A DNA stretch of 31,710 nt from CAYWMP01 sp964459445 (GCA_964459445.1 CAYWMP010000053.1:1-31710), one strand, 5' to 3'; counted from the stretch's first letter, positions 14,648 to 22,727 are shown. Numbers and translations: made by a program. The notes: generated from the sequence alone by a model not told the origin.

Positions 14648-15316
14648 ATGACAGCCAAAACCCTCGAGAAACAGGTCGATGAGCAGGTGAAAAAATGGGA
14701 AATAGTGCGCGTTGAAAAAAAGGGAAAGGAAAGAGGTGTTTCAGCCATAACGGTTTCCAGAGAGCCTGGGAGTGGAGGCCGAATAGTTGCCAAGAAGATC
14801 GCCGAACGATTGAATCTGGACCTATTTCACCAGGAGATCATTCATGAAATGGCTATGAGTAGCAATGTGAGTGCAAGGCTGCTTGAAACTTTAGATGAAA
14901 AAGCGCTGACGGTACTGCAGGACTGGATATCAACCCTTGTAAATCGTGACCATCTCTGGCCAGACCAATACATGAAGCACCTGATGAATGTTATTCTGAC
15001 CATAGGCAAACACGGAAGAGCAGTCATAGTGGGCAGAGGAGCCAATTTTATTCTTCCTTTAGAGGGAAGATTTAGGGTACGGATTGTGGCCCCTTTAGAG
15101 ATAAGAGTTCAAAATGTGGCCCGAGATTTTGATGTTGGGCTTGATGAGGCAAGGCGCCGTGTCCTTAGAACGGACTCGGACCGCAGGGCTTTTGTGAGAA
15201 AGTACTTTCATGCGGATATCACTATTCCCGTTAATTATGATCTTGTGATAAATACTGGCACCGTAAGCATTGACTCCGCCGTCGAAACTATCATAGCCGT
15301 TTTAGGACGGAGATAA
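14648..15316 (+). CDS. Cytidylate-kinase-like P-loop protein
   Basis: The 222-residue protein belongs to the cytidylate kinase-like family (PF13189 type). The phosphate-binding loop is SREPGSGGRIVAKKIA (~37-52). VIVGRGANFIL (~127-137) and RVRIVAPLEIRVQNV follow, then a lid-like EARRRVLRTDSDRRAFVRKYF (~174-194) rich in Arg. True cytidylate kinase is shorter at the N-terminus and sits with rpsA; this one does not. Family members in anaerobes are often stand-alone and of unknown substrate. The N-terminal ~30 residues are charged and helical. AAGGAGGG precedes the ATG. It follows the small-protein gene by ~300 nt and may be a separate transcript. Confidence 0.8.
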   Translation: MTAKTLEKQVDEQVKKWEIVRVEKKGKERGVSAITVSREPGSGGRIVAKKIAERLNLDLFHQEIIHEMAMSSNVSARLLETLDEKALTVLQDWISTLVNRDHLWPDQYMKHLMNVILTIGKHGRAVIVGRGANFILPLEGRFRVRIVAPLEIRVQNVARDFDVGLDEARRRVLRTDSDRRAFVRKYFHADITIPVNYDLVINTGTVSIDSAVETIIAVLGRR

Positions 15317-15608
15317 GGTTACCGGGTTGTATGAACCAATAACTGCCTGCGTAAACCTTACAGGTGTTACGTTCATCACTTTTAAATAACTTATTTTTTC
15401 TCAGAAAGCGGGTCCCCTATCGATTCCCTCAAAGGTAAAATTTGGGCAATCTCCGGGGGCGATTGGAAGAAAAACAATTTAGATTTTGTTGGCCAGTCGT
15501 AAGAATCGCTGGGCGTTAAAGGACATAAGCAGCATCCTGGATGGGTCTTGGGGTTTTACTATTCAACCCCATCAAGGATAACACCGAATAGCGCGATGAA
15601 GTAACTTT
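15317..15608. other. Spacer between convergent genes
   Basis: No gene is supported. An imperfect hairpin, CTTGGGGT...ACCCCATCAAG, lies at about 15549-15577 in the tail-to-tail spacer but lacks a T-run. A GGGTCCCCTAT motif is present near 15409. Confidence 0.4.
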
Positions 15609-15899
15609 TTAGAATGAAAAGACCTCTATTTGCTCGGGAGATTCGAGGACATTCTCAAGTTTTTCCATAAATGTTTTTCTTATTGGTGTTGCAATCCAAT
15701 TCTCCCAATCCTCTCGGCTGGCCCACCTGCTCAACACTATGATTCTATGAGGATTGTCCTGGCTAATCATGGATTGACCGGAGATAAAGCCTGGCTGAAC
15801 TGTGGCCAAGGCCCTCAGCTTGAGATTGAGTTCATTGGCTTGCTGGATTTCGATTTCGCCTTTTTTGAACTGCCTTGTAATCAATATAGCTATAGCCAT
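15609..15899 (-). CDS. ABM-domain (antibiotic biosynthesis monooxygenase-like) protein
   Basis: The 96-residue product starts MAIAILITRQFKKGE and continues RALATVQPGFISGQSM, IIVLSRWASREDWENWIATP and ESPEQIEVFSF. This is the ferredoxin-like ABM fold, with the central Trp-rich strand (W-x-S-x-E-x-W-x-x-W). Such proteins are heme-degrading, quinol-oxidising or simply dimeric small-molecule-binding proteins. No heme ligand is evident here. I chose the ATG at 15899 because AAGGAGG lies directly upstream; a longer frame to 15983 lacks a good site. It is divergent from the glycyl radical enzyme gene, separated by ~335 nt. Confidence 0.8.
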   Translation of the reverse strand: MAIAILITRQFKKGEIEIQQANELNLKLRALATVQPGFISGQSMISQDNPHRIIVLSRWASREDWENWIATPIRKTFMEKLENVLESPEQIEVFSF

Positions 15900-16234
15900 T
15901 TTTGCCTCCTTTCTTAAATGCTCTTCGCCCCATTCCGCCTCAAAGATATTACCAATGCTAAGCCTATTCAGGGGTTTTTGCAATGAGGCTCTTAGATGAC
16001 CACCAAGTAAAGAAATCGCTGGATTTTTGGTTTAAATGCGTTATTACAAATGAAAGCACTATTATTTCCACTCCAATCCGTCCTAATTCCAAAGAGATAG
16101 ATTGAATTGCCTATTATTTATCGGTAATTTGTACGTAATTTTCGGGTATTGACTTTTCGCCCATAATTCTGCAAAACGCATAAATAGGTTACTATTTAAT
16201 TCAAGACCTGATCCTGTTTTTTTCCGGAGATGAT
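15900..16234. other. Divergent promoter region
   Basis: This AT-rich spacer lies between the ABM gene and the glycyl radical enzyme. TTGACT at 16149-16154 may be a -35 but no convincing -10 is 17 nt away. The motif AATTCAAGACCTGATCCTG (about 16198-16216), echoing 10531-10547, precedes the ribosome binding site. Confidence 0.4.
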
Positions 16235-18586
16235 ATGTCCAAGGATAGAATAGAACGATTAAAAAACGCAGTCCAAGGTTCTCGGCCAGGCGTATGCACC
16301 GAGAGGGCCTTGATTTGGACCTATTACTTCAAGAACAAAGAAAACAGGAAAAAGCCTATTTCCATTCAGATGGCAGAGGCCCTGCAGGATGTTCTTCTGA
16401 AAAAGACCATCCGGATTTACCCCGACGAGCTTATCGTCGGCAACTTTTCATCCAAGCGTGTCGGTGGCTCCATTTATCCGGAACTCCATGGTGTGGTTGT
16501 CACAACAGATCTTCTCCGGTTTTCTAAAAGGGAAACCAGTCCCCTGGATATATCCAAAAAAGAGATGTGGCATCTCCTGAAGATCTTGCCTTTCTGGATG
16601 TTTCGCTTTCTGGGATTCAAGGCCCATCGTTCCTTGATAGAAACCTTGCGCTTTGTGACGGACCAGCTTCACGCTCGTCACTACTTTATCAATGAGACCG
16701 GGGGAATCGCCCACCTGGCTCCGGACTATGAGAAGCTGATTCATGTAGGTGCGGAAGGCATCATTTCTGAGGCGAGTGCTTTTCAGAAACAGGCACCCGA
16801 GGGCTCTGATCCATGGAACTTTTACGAATCCGTAAAGATCATCGCAGGGGGGTTGGCCCGGTTCGGTAATCGTTATGCAGGGCTCTCTCGACAGATGGCT
16901 GAAAAAGAGGCCGATGCCGGCCGCAGGCAAGAGCTTCTCGACATTGCCGGGATCTGTGAAAGGGTTCCACGGAAGGGCGCTGCCAACTTCCATGAAGCCC
17001 TTCAATCGTTGTTCTTCGCCCAAATCGCCCTTAATCTGGAAAGCCTCGATAATGCCATCTCACCCGGTCGAATGGACCATTACTTATACCCCTTTTATGA
17101 GAAAGATGTGAACCGGGGGATTCTCACCCGCGAAAAAGCGAAGGAACTGGTCTCTGCCTTTTCCGTCAAGATGTCGGAGATCGTCCCGATTTTTTCAAAG
17201 ACTATCACGAATTTTCATGGGGGCATGTTTAATGGCCAGGTCGTGACGGTCGGGGGCACGGATTGCGATGGTCAAGACAGTACCAATGAACTTACCTATA
17301 TCTTTTTGGAGGTGATGGATGAACTCCGGATGCGCCAGCCCAACTACCACGCGAGGATTCACCAGGAGGCCCCGAAGTCATACCTGGACAAGATATTTGA
17401 AATCCTCTGCAGCGGCAGTAACTCCCCTGCCCTTTATAACGATGACGTGATAGTGGAAACGCTCGCGAGCAATGGTTATGACCTTGGGGATGCCAGGAAC
17501 TATACGGCCGTAGGCTGTGTGGAACCTGTCTCCCAGGGAAAGAGTTTCGCCTCCACGGATGCGGCCCTTTTCAATGTTCCTATCCTGATAGAGCTTGCCC
17601 TGAATGAAGGGAGGCGTTTTGGAACGCTTAAGAGGGTGGGTGCCAAGACCATGCCCGTATCGAAGATGCAGTCCATGGCCGATGTGAGGCAGGCATTCGA
17701 AACCCAACTCGATCATTTTATCCAAAGGCTCCTGAAGGACCTTCGTGCAGTCGAGGAGGCCAATGCCACATACCATCCTACGCCCCTGACAAGCATGCTT
17801 TTGGATGGATGTTTAGACAAAGGGATCTGCTCGACGGCCGGCGGCGCGACCTATAATGCTTCGGGCATTCAGTGTGTGGGTCCGGCCGATGCGGGCGATG
17901 CCCTTTATGCCATTGAACAGGCAGTCTTTATTCAAAATCAGCTTACCCTGACAGAGCTTGTCAAACTGCTGAAAGAGAACCTCAGGGATAAAAGGTGGCT
18001 CAACTATCTGCACAATCTGGAAAAGTTCGGCAATGATTTTGAAGAAGCGGATGCCTATACGAATTATATTCTGGATGCCTTTACTTCAAGGCTCGAGGGC
18101 CGATTGAACGTTAGGGGAGGCAAATATACGACAGGGCTCTACTCTGTGACCGCCCACCAGTATTTTGGGGAGATCACCGGTGCGCTTCCCAACGGTAGAA
18201 GGAAGGGTGAGGGTTTTGCCTCCGGCATTTCCCCTAGCAATGGCGCAGACAAGAAGGGGCCCACGGCCTTGCTGAATTCCGTCAACCGAATCAATGCCGC
18301 AAAATTCGCCAACGGCCTGAACTTGAATGTCAAATTTGATTCCTTGATACTAAGGGGGAAGACCGGCATGCTCGCCCTGAGGAATCTATTCAGGACCTAT
18401 TTCAGGCGCGGAGGCATGCAAGTTCAATTGAATGTGCTGGATCCCTCGCTCCTCATAAAGGCCCGAAACAACCCGGAGGCCTACCCCAACCTGCTTGTGA
18501 GGGTCTCCGGATATTCTGCCTATTTCAATGATCTCACCCCACAGATGAAGGACGAAATCATCTCCCGCACCTGCGCCCGGGTCTAA
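16235..18586 (+). CDS. Glycyl radical enzyme, dehydratase/lyase type (GCVE class)
   Basis: The 783-residue enzyme has the PFL-like N-terminal domain (from RPGVCTERALIWTYY; ELIVGNF; GGIAHLAPDYEKLIHVG ~156-172). The catalytic loop is VGCVEPVSQGKSF, with thiyl Cys428 and Glu430. The C-terminal glycyl motif is RVSGYSAYF (R756, G759). The C-x-E pair is that of glycerol/propanediol dehydratases and choline TMA-lyase rather than pyruvate formate-lyase (Cys-Cys) or benzylsuccinate synthase. An oxygen-sensitive dehydration, C-N or C-S lyase reaction is therefore likely, but the substrate cannot be read from sequence. A cognate radical-SAM activase is normally adjacent; none is in this window, nor any microcompartment gene. 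GGAG precedes the ATG. It appears monocistronic, and an activase must act in trans. Confidence 0.88.
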   Translation: MSKDRIERLKNAVQGSRPGVCTERALIWTYYFKNKENRKKPISIQMAEALQDVLLKKTIRIYPDELIVGNFSSKRVGGSIYPELHGVVVTTDLLRFSKRETSPLDISKKEMWHLLKILPFWMFRFLGFKAHRSLIETLRFVTDQLHARHYFINETGGIAHLAPDYEKLIHVGAEGIISEASAFQKQAPEGSDPWNFYESVKIIAGGLARFGNRYAGLSRQMAEKEADAGRRQELLDIAGICERVPRKGAANFHEALQSLFFAQIALNLESLDNAISPGRMDHYLYPFYEKDVNRGILTREKAKELVSAFSVKMSEIVPIFSKTITNFHGGMFNGQVVTVGGTDCDGQDSTNELTYIFLEVMDELRMRQPNYHARIHQEAPKSYLDKIFEILCSGSNSPALYNDDVIVETLASNGYDLGDARNYTAVGCVEPVSQGKSFASTDAALFNVPILIELALNEGRRFGTLKRVGAKTMPVSKMQSMADVRQAFETQLDHFIQRLLKDLRAVEEANATYHPTPLTSMLLDGCLDKGICSTAGGATYNASGIQCVGPADAGDALYAIEQAVFIQNQLTLTELVKLLKENLRDKRWLNYLHNLEKFGNDFEEADAYTNYILDAFTSRLEGRLNVRGGKYTTGLYSVTAHQYFGEITGALPNGRRKGEGFASGISPSNGADKKGPTALLNSVNRINAAKFANGLNLNVKFDSLILRGKTGMLALRNLFRTYFRRGGMQVQLNVLDPSLLIKARNNPEAYPNLLVRVSGYSAYFNDLTPQMKDEIISRTCARV

Positions 18587-18901
18587 ATTCCGCTTCTCAC
18601 CATTTTCCCTTTCTTTACAACCCCGAACCCTCAATTGAATTCCTCGATCTCTAAATCCGTTTTCCAAATAATCTTCAATCGTCACTTTTCACTATTCAAT
18701 TCCTTAAATTCCTCAATCCTTCAATTATCTTGTGTTTTTTCTCCTTTCCTGCTAAAAAAAACCCAATCCAATTAAAAAAAATGAACTCTAATGAAATAAT
18801 CAGAAAAAAATCCTCATTCAACTAGAAAACCTTTACAAGTAACGCGCAAACATTAAAGATATTAGAAGGACAAATCCTAGAACGTTTAAAAAAATCGCGT
18901 G
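18587..18901. other. AT-rich spacer carrying the left direct repeat
   Basis: No gene is supported. The stretch is built of C/T-rich and A-rich phrases such as CCCTCAATTGAATTCC. It contains a ~50-nt sequence at 18741-18790 that recurs after the following gene. Confidence 0.45.
18741..18790 (+). repeat. Left direct repeat flanking the DUF1016 gene
   Basis: CTCCTTTCCTGCTAAAAA begins a ~50-nt stretch that also contains CCCAATCCAA and ends ACTCTA. It recurs at 20165-20213 in the same orientation with about eight differences. Confidence 0.65.
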
Positions 18902-19972
18902 ATGAAAGGAAAAAAGAAAGTTAATTCCCTGAAAAGGTCGGCCCTATCTGCGACACTGATATCCGATGTCCGGCAGATGATCGAGGAGGCGCGTTCAGCA
19001 GTTGCGACTGCGGTGAACGCGGGACTGACCATGCTCTACTGGCGGATCGGAAAGCGGATTCAGAAGGAAATCCTCAAAGGTAAGAGAGCCGAATATGGTT
19101 CAGAGATTGTCGTGACAATGTCACGGCAATTGGTGGCAGAATATGGCACTGGATATCAGGAAAAGAACCTGAGACGGATGATCCAGTTCGCTGAATTATT
19201 CCCAAACGAACAGATTGTCGTGACGCTGATACGACAATTGAGTTGGAGCCATTTTGTTGCCCTACTACCTCTAAAGGAACCTCTCCAGCGTGAGTTTTAT
19301 GCTGAAATGTGTAGGGCGGAGCGTTGGAGTGTAAGGACCTTGCGCAAACAAATCATTTCTATGTTGTATGAACGAACTGCGTTATCACGCAAACCAGAGG
19401 ATCTTGCCCGGATCGAACTGAAACGACTGCGTGAGGAAGACCGTATTTCACCGGATTTGGTTTTCAGGGATCCCTACCTGCTTGACTTCCTTGGTCTCAA
19501 GGATCAATATTTGGAAAAAGACCTGGAAAATGCGATCCTTCGAGAGATGGAGGCTTTTATTCTGGAACTTGGGTCCGGCTTTGCATTCGTGGCCCGTCAA
19601 AAACGCATGGTTATTGATGGCGAGGACCACTACCTAGATCTTTTGTTCTATCATCGCAAGCTCAAGCGCTTGGTTGCGCTGGAGCTTAAATTGGGCAAGT
19701 TTAAAGCTGCCTACAAGGGGCAGATGGAACTATACCTACGTTGGATCGAGAAGTATGAGATGGAAGCAGGGGAGGAAACGCCTTTGGGTCTTATTCTTTG
19801 TGCTGAGGGAAGCCGGGAGCAGATCCAATTACTGCAACTCGATGCATCTGGCATCCATGTGGCCGAATATCTCATAGAATTGCCGCCAAAAGAAATGCTA
19901 AAGAAAAAACTCCATCGAGCCGTGGCAGCGGCACGAAGGCAACTTGAACACCACGAAGGGAAGGAAAATTAA
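18902..19972 (+). CDS. YhcG/DUF1016-family PD-(D/E)xK nuclease
   Basis: The 356-residue protein has the N-terminal DUF1016/YhcG domain (~15-160; MLYWRIGKRIQKEI, YQEKNLRRMIQFAELFP, LSWSHFVALLPL). A C-terminal PD-(D/E)xK nuclease domain follows, with FVARQKRMVIDGEDHYLDLLF (D246), LVALELKLGKF (E261, K263) and the QxxxY of KGQMELYL. It should be a metal-dependent DNase; YhcG-type proteins are linked to defence and DNA repair, and the DUF1016 domain is thought to bind DNA or partners. Start codons GTG (18899) and ATG (18902) adjoin and I give the ATG; no ribosome binding site is clear. The gene is isolated and bracketed by direct repeats, which suggests it moved as a cassette. Confidence 0.85.
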   Translation: MKGKKKVNSLKRSALSATLISDVRQMIEEARSAVATAVNAGLTMLYWRIGKRIQKEILKGKRAEYGSEIVVTMSRQLVAEYGTGYQEKNLRRMIQFAELFPNEQIVVTLIRQLSWSHFVALLPLKEPLQREFYAEMCRAERWSVRTLRKQIISMLYERTALSRKPEDLARIELKRLREEDRISPDLVFRDPYLLDFLGLKDQYLEKDLENAILREMEAFILELGSGFAFVARQKRMVIDGEDHYLDLLFYHRKLKRLVALELKLGKFKAAYKGQMELYLRWIEKYEMEAGEETPLGLILCAEGSREQIQLLQLDASGIHVAEYLIELPPKEMLKKKLHRAVAAARRQLEHHEGKEN

Positions 19973-20164
19973 TAAAACCTGCTCGAAACCCGTTCTATGT
20001 CTGGCAGGCAAGCCTGTCATACTTCTGGTGGACGAGTCTAACATGTAAGCAACAATTAACATCATTCTATCTAACCGTGAACCCTGAACGCTGCCCGCCT
20101 TACTTCTGGCGGGTAAAAACCCTGAACCCTCAATTCGAAATCCCTCAATTGCCTTGATCTATTT

Positions 20165-20213
20165 CTCCTTTCCTGCTAAAAAGACCCAATCCAAATAAAA
20201 GAAATATACTCTA
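20165..20213 (+). repeat. Right direct repeat flanking the DUF1016 gene
   Basis: This is the second copy of the ~50-nt repeat at 18741-18790. The weaker similarity (CCCTCAATT...) continues to the left in both copies. Confidence 0.65.
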
Positions 20214-20231
20214 CCAAAATACTGTGAAGCT

Positions 20232-20350
20232 CCACCAGTGGGTGCTGGTGGCTTCTTCACGTGCTTCGGAGCGAAACCCTCCGAAGCGTACCCTACTACG
20301 CTCCTGACGGAGCTTCGAAGGGTACCCACTTCGCTCGGCATCCCCCGATG
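20232..20350. repeat. Array of four nested or consecutive stem-loops
   Basis: CCACCAG / CTGGTGG (7 bp, loop of 6). GCTTCGGAG / CTCCGAAGC (9 bp, loop of 7). GTACCC / GGGTAC, enclosing GCTCC-TGAC-GGAGC. CATC-CCCC-GATG. Stems are perfect. The order and density are unlike random spacer DNA, and no protein is encoded. Confidence 0.55.
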
Positions 20351-20410
20351 GGAATCGCAGACTTTCGCGAAGGAGGGTAAAATAAATCGCTCTTGCCTCT
20401 TAAACCCTGG

Positions 20411-20579
20411 AGGATCAAGAATGGCCTAGGTACAGCAAATGAGCCCCGTTTCTCAAATCGAGAGCGGGGTTTTGTGTTTGGGATTACCTGTGGCAAGACT
20501 AATAGCCAGGCCCACGCTTTTGAAACCAGATCTTGTTGAAAAAATTTGACTTATATTTTTATGTACGTCCCCTATTTCT
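20411..20579 (+). repeat. Dispersed leader-hairpin element, copy 2
   Basis: GGATCAAGAATGGCCTAGGT opens the copy. The hairpin follows (GCCCCG...TCTC / GAGAGCGGGG) with TTTTGTGTTT at 20443-20479. A tail of ~100 nt ending TATGTACGTCCCCTATTTCT is shared with the degraded copy near 10.3 kb. The caspase gene begins 80 nt after the element. Confidence 0.65.
20443..20479 (+). terminator. Rho-independent-type hairpin of leader element copy 2
   Basis: GCCCCG, an unpaired T, and TTCTC pair with GAGAG-CGGGG around AAATC, followed by TTTTGTGTTT. Confidence 0.6.
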
Positions 20580-20659
20580 TTCATATTTCCCAATAATTAA
20601 GGCGCTTGGTTAGTCTCTAATTATAATTAAGGTGTTACAAGACAATGGGGAGATTTGCA

Positions 20660-22219
20660 ATGATACGTCATCATACCCTTTTTATAGTCATCATTGTCGC
20701 TATATTGATTTGCCCTTCCTTTAATGCGGCTTCATCCTACAGTCAGGAAGTTTACCAAGCCCAGAAGGCATTGAAGGAACTGGGTTACGATCCAGGGCCG
20801 GTTGGTGGCATATGGGGAAAGGAAACCGAAAGTGCTGTTAAGCATTTCCAGGTTGATAAGGGACTGCCGGTTACAGGGCAGCTGGATGACCAGACGAAGG
20901 AAAAGCTAGGCATTGGGCCTTCAGATAGGGGCATTAAGGCAACACCTAAGTCCTTCGAGAGGAGACTTGCCCTGGTGATCGGCAACGGAGCCTATAAAAA
21001 CTCTCCACTGAAGAATCCGCCCAACGATGCTTATGACATAGCCATAACGCTGAAAAAGTTAGGCTTTGAGGTCATACATGAGAAGAATGCTAGTCACAGG
21101 GTTATGGAAAAGGCAATCCGTGATTTTGGAAAACGATTGCGAAAAGGTGGGGTGGGACTGTTTTATTTTGCTGGGCACGGGATACAAGTGAACGGACGAA
21201 ATTATCTTGTCCCTGTTGACGCTAAGATTGAATCGGAATCGGATGTAAAATTTGAGAGCGTGGATGCGGGGCGGGTACTTGGTAAAATGGAAGATGCTGG
21301 AAATGATTTAAACATTGTTATCCTTGATGCTTGCAGAGATAATCCTTTTGCCCGTAGTTTTCGTACAAGCAGTCAAGGACTGGCCCGCATGGACGCCCCC
21401 AAAGGGAGTCTTATTGCTTATGCTACAGCCCCCGGATCTGTCGCGGCAGATGGAGCAGGTAGAAACGGAATTTACACAAAATATTTACTAAAACATATGG
21501 TTTCTCCAAGGTTAAAAATAGAGGATGTCCTTAAAAAAGTACGAAACGACGTTATGAATGAAACCAATGATAAACAAGTCCCATGGGAGTCCTCATCTCT
21601 AAGAGGAGATTTATATTTTAATGCACAAATTCAACCGAGCATTATCAATAGCACCAGTCCTGTTTCAGAAAACATTCTTATAAGCAGTGCGTGGGATGCG
21701 TTCTATTCCGGCCGTTACGCGGATCCTGCCGACGACAATACGATTGAGATCAGCCGAAAAGTACTCCGTGATGATCCAAACAATACACAAGCTCAAGAGT
21801 TAATCGATCGAGCCGCCTCTGCATATGAGAATCAAGCAAAAATGGCTCTCTCCCAGGGTAAACAAGACTTAGCGTTGAAAATGTATATGAGACTTTTCAG
21901 CCTTTTTCCTGAGCGAGAGAAATACATGAAAGAGGCATTGGCTCTGAAAAAGCCTGAGATACCCAATTTTGTGGGCTCTTGGCATTGGTCGGTTGCTTCC
22001 ATATTTGTTCCAGATCGTACCAACAGGATTTTTGCAGACGGCACTTGTAAATTGGATAAATTGACGGGTTCTTGGCGTGTTTCTGATACAAATAAGAGAA
22101 AATTTGTTTTTTCCTGGAGTGATAATTGGACACATACCATGATCTTGTCAAATGATGGTAAGAGCATGTCCGGTAAAGATGATTGGGGCACGAAAGTAAC
22201 GGGGAAAAAGATGGATTGA
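20660..22219 (+). CDS. Secreted caspase-fold (C14) protein with peptidoglycan-binding domain
   Basis: A signal peptide (~1-25, LFIVIIVAILICP) is followed by a PG_binding_1 domain (~30-85: AQKALKELGYDPGPVGGIWG, TESAVKHFQ, LPVTGQLDDQT). A C14 caspase-like domain spans ~100-320, with catalytic His173 in FYFAGHGIQ and Cys225 in ILDACRDNPF. A helical TPR-like stretch (~330-425) and a small beta-rich C-terminal domain beginning FVGSWHWSV (~435-519) follow. It should act in the periplasm or cell wall. Orthocaspase/metacaspase-like proteases of this kind cut after basic residues, but no target is known. The ATG at 20660 is preferred because GGGGAG lies 7 nt upstream; an ATG at 20645 has no site. A leader-hairpin element precedes it. 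Confidence 0.88.
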   Translation: MIRHHTLFIVIIVAILICPSFNAASSYSQEVYQAQKALKELGYDPGPVGGIWGKETESAVKHFQVDKGLPVTGQLDDQTKEKLGIGPSDRGIKATPKSFERRLALVIGNGAYKNSPLKNPPNDAYDIAITLKKLGFEVIHEKNASHRVMEKAIRDFGKRLRKGGVGLFYFAGHGIQVNGRNYLVPVDAKIESESDVKFESVDAGRVLGKMEDAGNDLNIVILDACRDNPFARSFRTSSQGLARMDAPKGSLIAYATAPGSVAADGAGRNGIYTKYLLKHMVSPRLKIEDVLKKVRNDVMNETNDKQVPWESSSLRGDLYFNAQIQPSIINSTSPVSENILISSAWDAFYSGRYADPADDNTIEISRKVLRDDPNNTQAQELIDRAASAYENQAKMALSQGKQDLALKMYMRLFSLFPEREKYMKEALALKKPEIPNFVGSWHWSVASIFVPDRTNRIFADGTCKLDKLTGSWRVSDTNKRKFVFSWSDNWTHTMILSNDGKSMSGKDDWGTKVTGKKMD

Positions 22220-22235
22220 CCATGAAGTTAGAGTA

Positions 22236-22403
22236 CTAATAATTATGATAATATCGCCGCATTAACTCCTTGAAACGTTCTTTGGGAACATACAAAGACT
22301 TTAATTTTTTGTTCTCCGGCAACTGTCTAACAAAAGCGCGAACGGCTCGGCTTTGAAATTGGTTGAACCCTGTCTCATATTGCAGGCTTTCACCTAGTGC
22401 TAT
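22236..22403 (-). pseudogene. C-terminal remnant of an unidentified basic protein
   Basis: Between two in-frame stops the reverse strand encodes 55 residues without a start codon. They include YETGFNQFQSRAVRAFVRQ and LKSLYVPKERFKELMRRYY. Composition is natural and rich in Arg, Phe and Tyr, as at the ends of transposases or nucleic-acid enzymes. No family is recognised. It is probably the tail of a gene whose front was lost. Confidence 0.35.
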
Positions 22404-22461
22404 CTATGCGTAACAAATTGATTTGTTCCCCATAAATGACGTCTGACAACTGACCCGCCTT

Positions 22462-22488
22462 CGCTAAGAAGCTGTGGCGCGGCAGGCC
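22462..22488 (+). repeat. 27-nt repeat shared with 1330-1356
   Basis: CGCTAAGAAGC..TGGCGCGGC (then AGGCC) recurs with 25 of 27 positions identical. It lies in spacer DNA at both places. Confidence 0.6.
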
Positions 22489-22542
22489 ACTAACTCCCGG
22501 TGAGAAGGCCCGAAAGGCATTCCACTGGGTTTGGGTTCCCTC

Positions 22543-22570
22543 TTGACATTTCATGTATTTTATTTAATAA
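22543..22570 (+). promoter_or_regulatory. Strong sigma-70 promoter
   Basis: TTGACA (22543-22548) and TAATAA (22565-22570) are 16 nt apart in an AT-rich setting. Transcription would start near 22577, 280 nt ahead of the PLD-helicase gene and ~115 nt ahead of the leader-hairpin. Confidence 0.6.
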
Positions 22571-22576
22571 AGGTTG

Positions 22577-22727
22577 GGTTAAATTAAGGAAAATGAAGTA
22601 TATTAAATAAGTATGATACTTGCACGCCTTTGGCGTGCTTGTACGCCTCCAGCGTGCCGAAAGGGTCTTTAATGGCCAAGTAAAGCAAATGAGCCCCGTA
22701 TCTCAAATCGAGAGCGGGGTTTTGTTT
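22577..22727 (+). ncRNA. Candidate small RNA or attenuated leader
   Basis: A transcript from the 22543 promoter would contain a perfect hairpin, GCACGCC-TTT-GGCGTGC (22622-22638), a second weaker stem, and a terminator-like hairpin at 22693-22727. Promoter, structured body and terminator within ~150 nt make a small RNA plausible. The alternative is attenuation of the defence-like operon downstream. A five-codon ORF (MKYIK) near 22593 has GGAAA upstream. Confidence 0.35.

Larger units (their letters stand above)
19973..20659. other. 687-nt spacer dense in repeats and hairpins
   Basis: No gene is supported. In order the spacer holds GC-rich phrases (GGCAGGCAAGCCTG; CTTCTGGCGGGTAAA), the right direct repeat of the DUF1016 gene, a run of stem-loops at 20232-20350, the leader-hairpin copy 2, and an AT-rich promoter-like stretch before the caspase gene. 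Confidence 0.5.

Noticed and set aside
16448..17023. 191-codon reverse frame inside the glycyl radical enzyme gene
   Set aside because: It overlaps well-conserved glycyl radical enzyme sequence and has no recognisable domain. Shadow.
20232..20350. Integron attC site
   Set aside because: Palindromes are present, but no paired GTTRRRY / RYYYAAC core sites and no integrase were seen.
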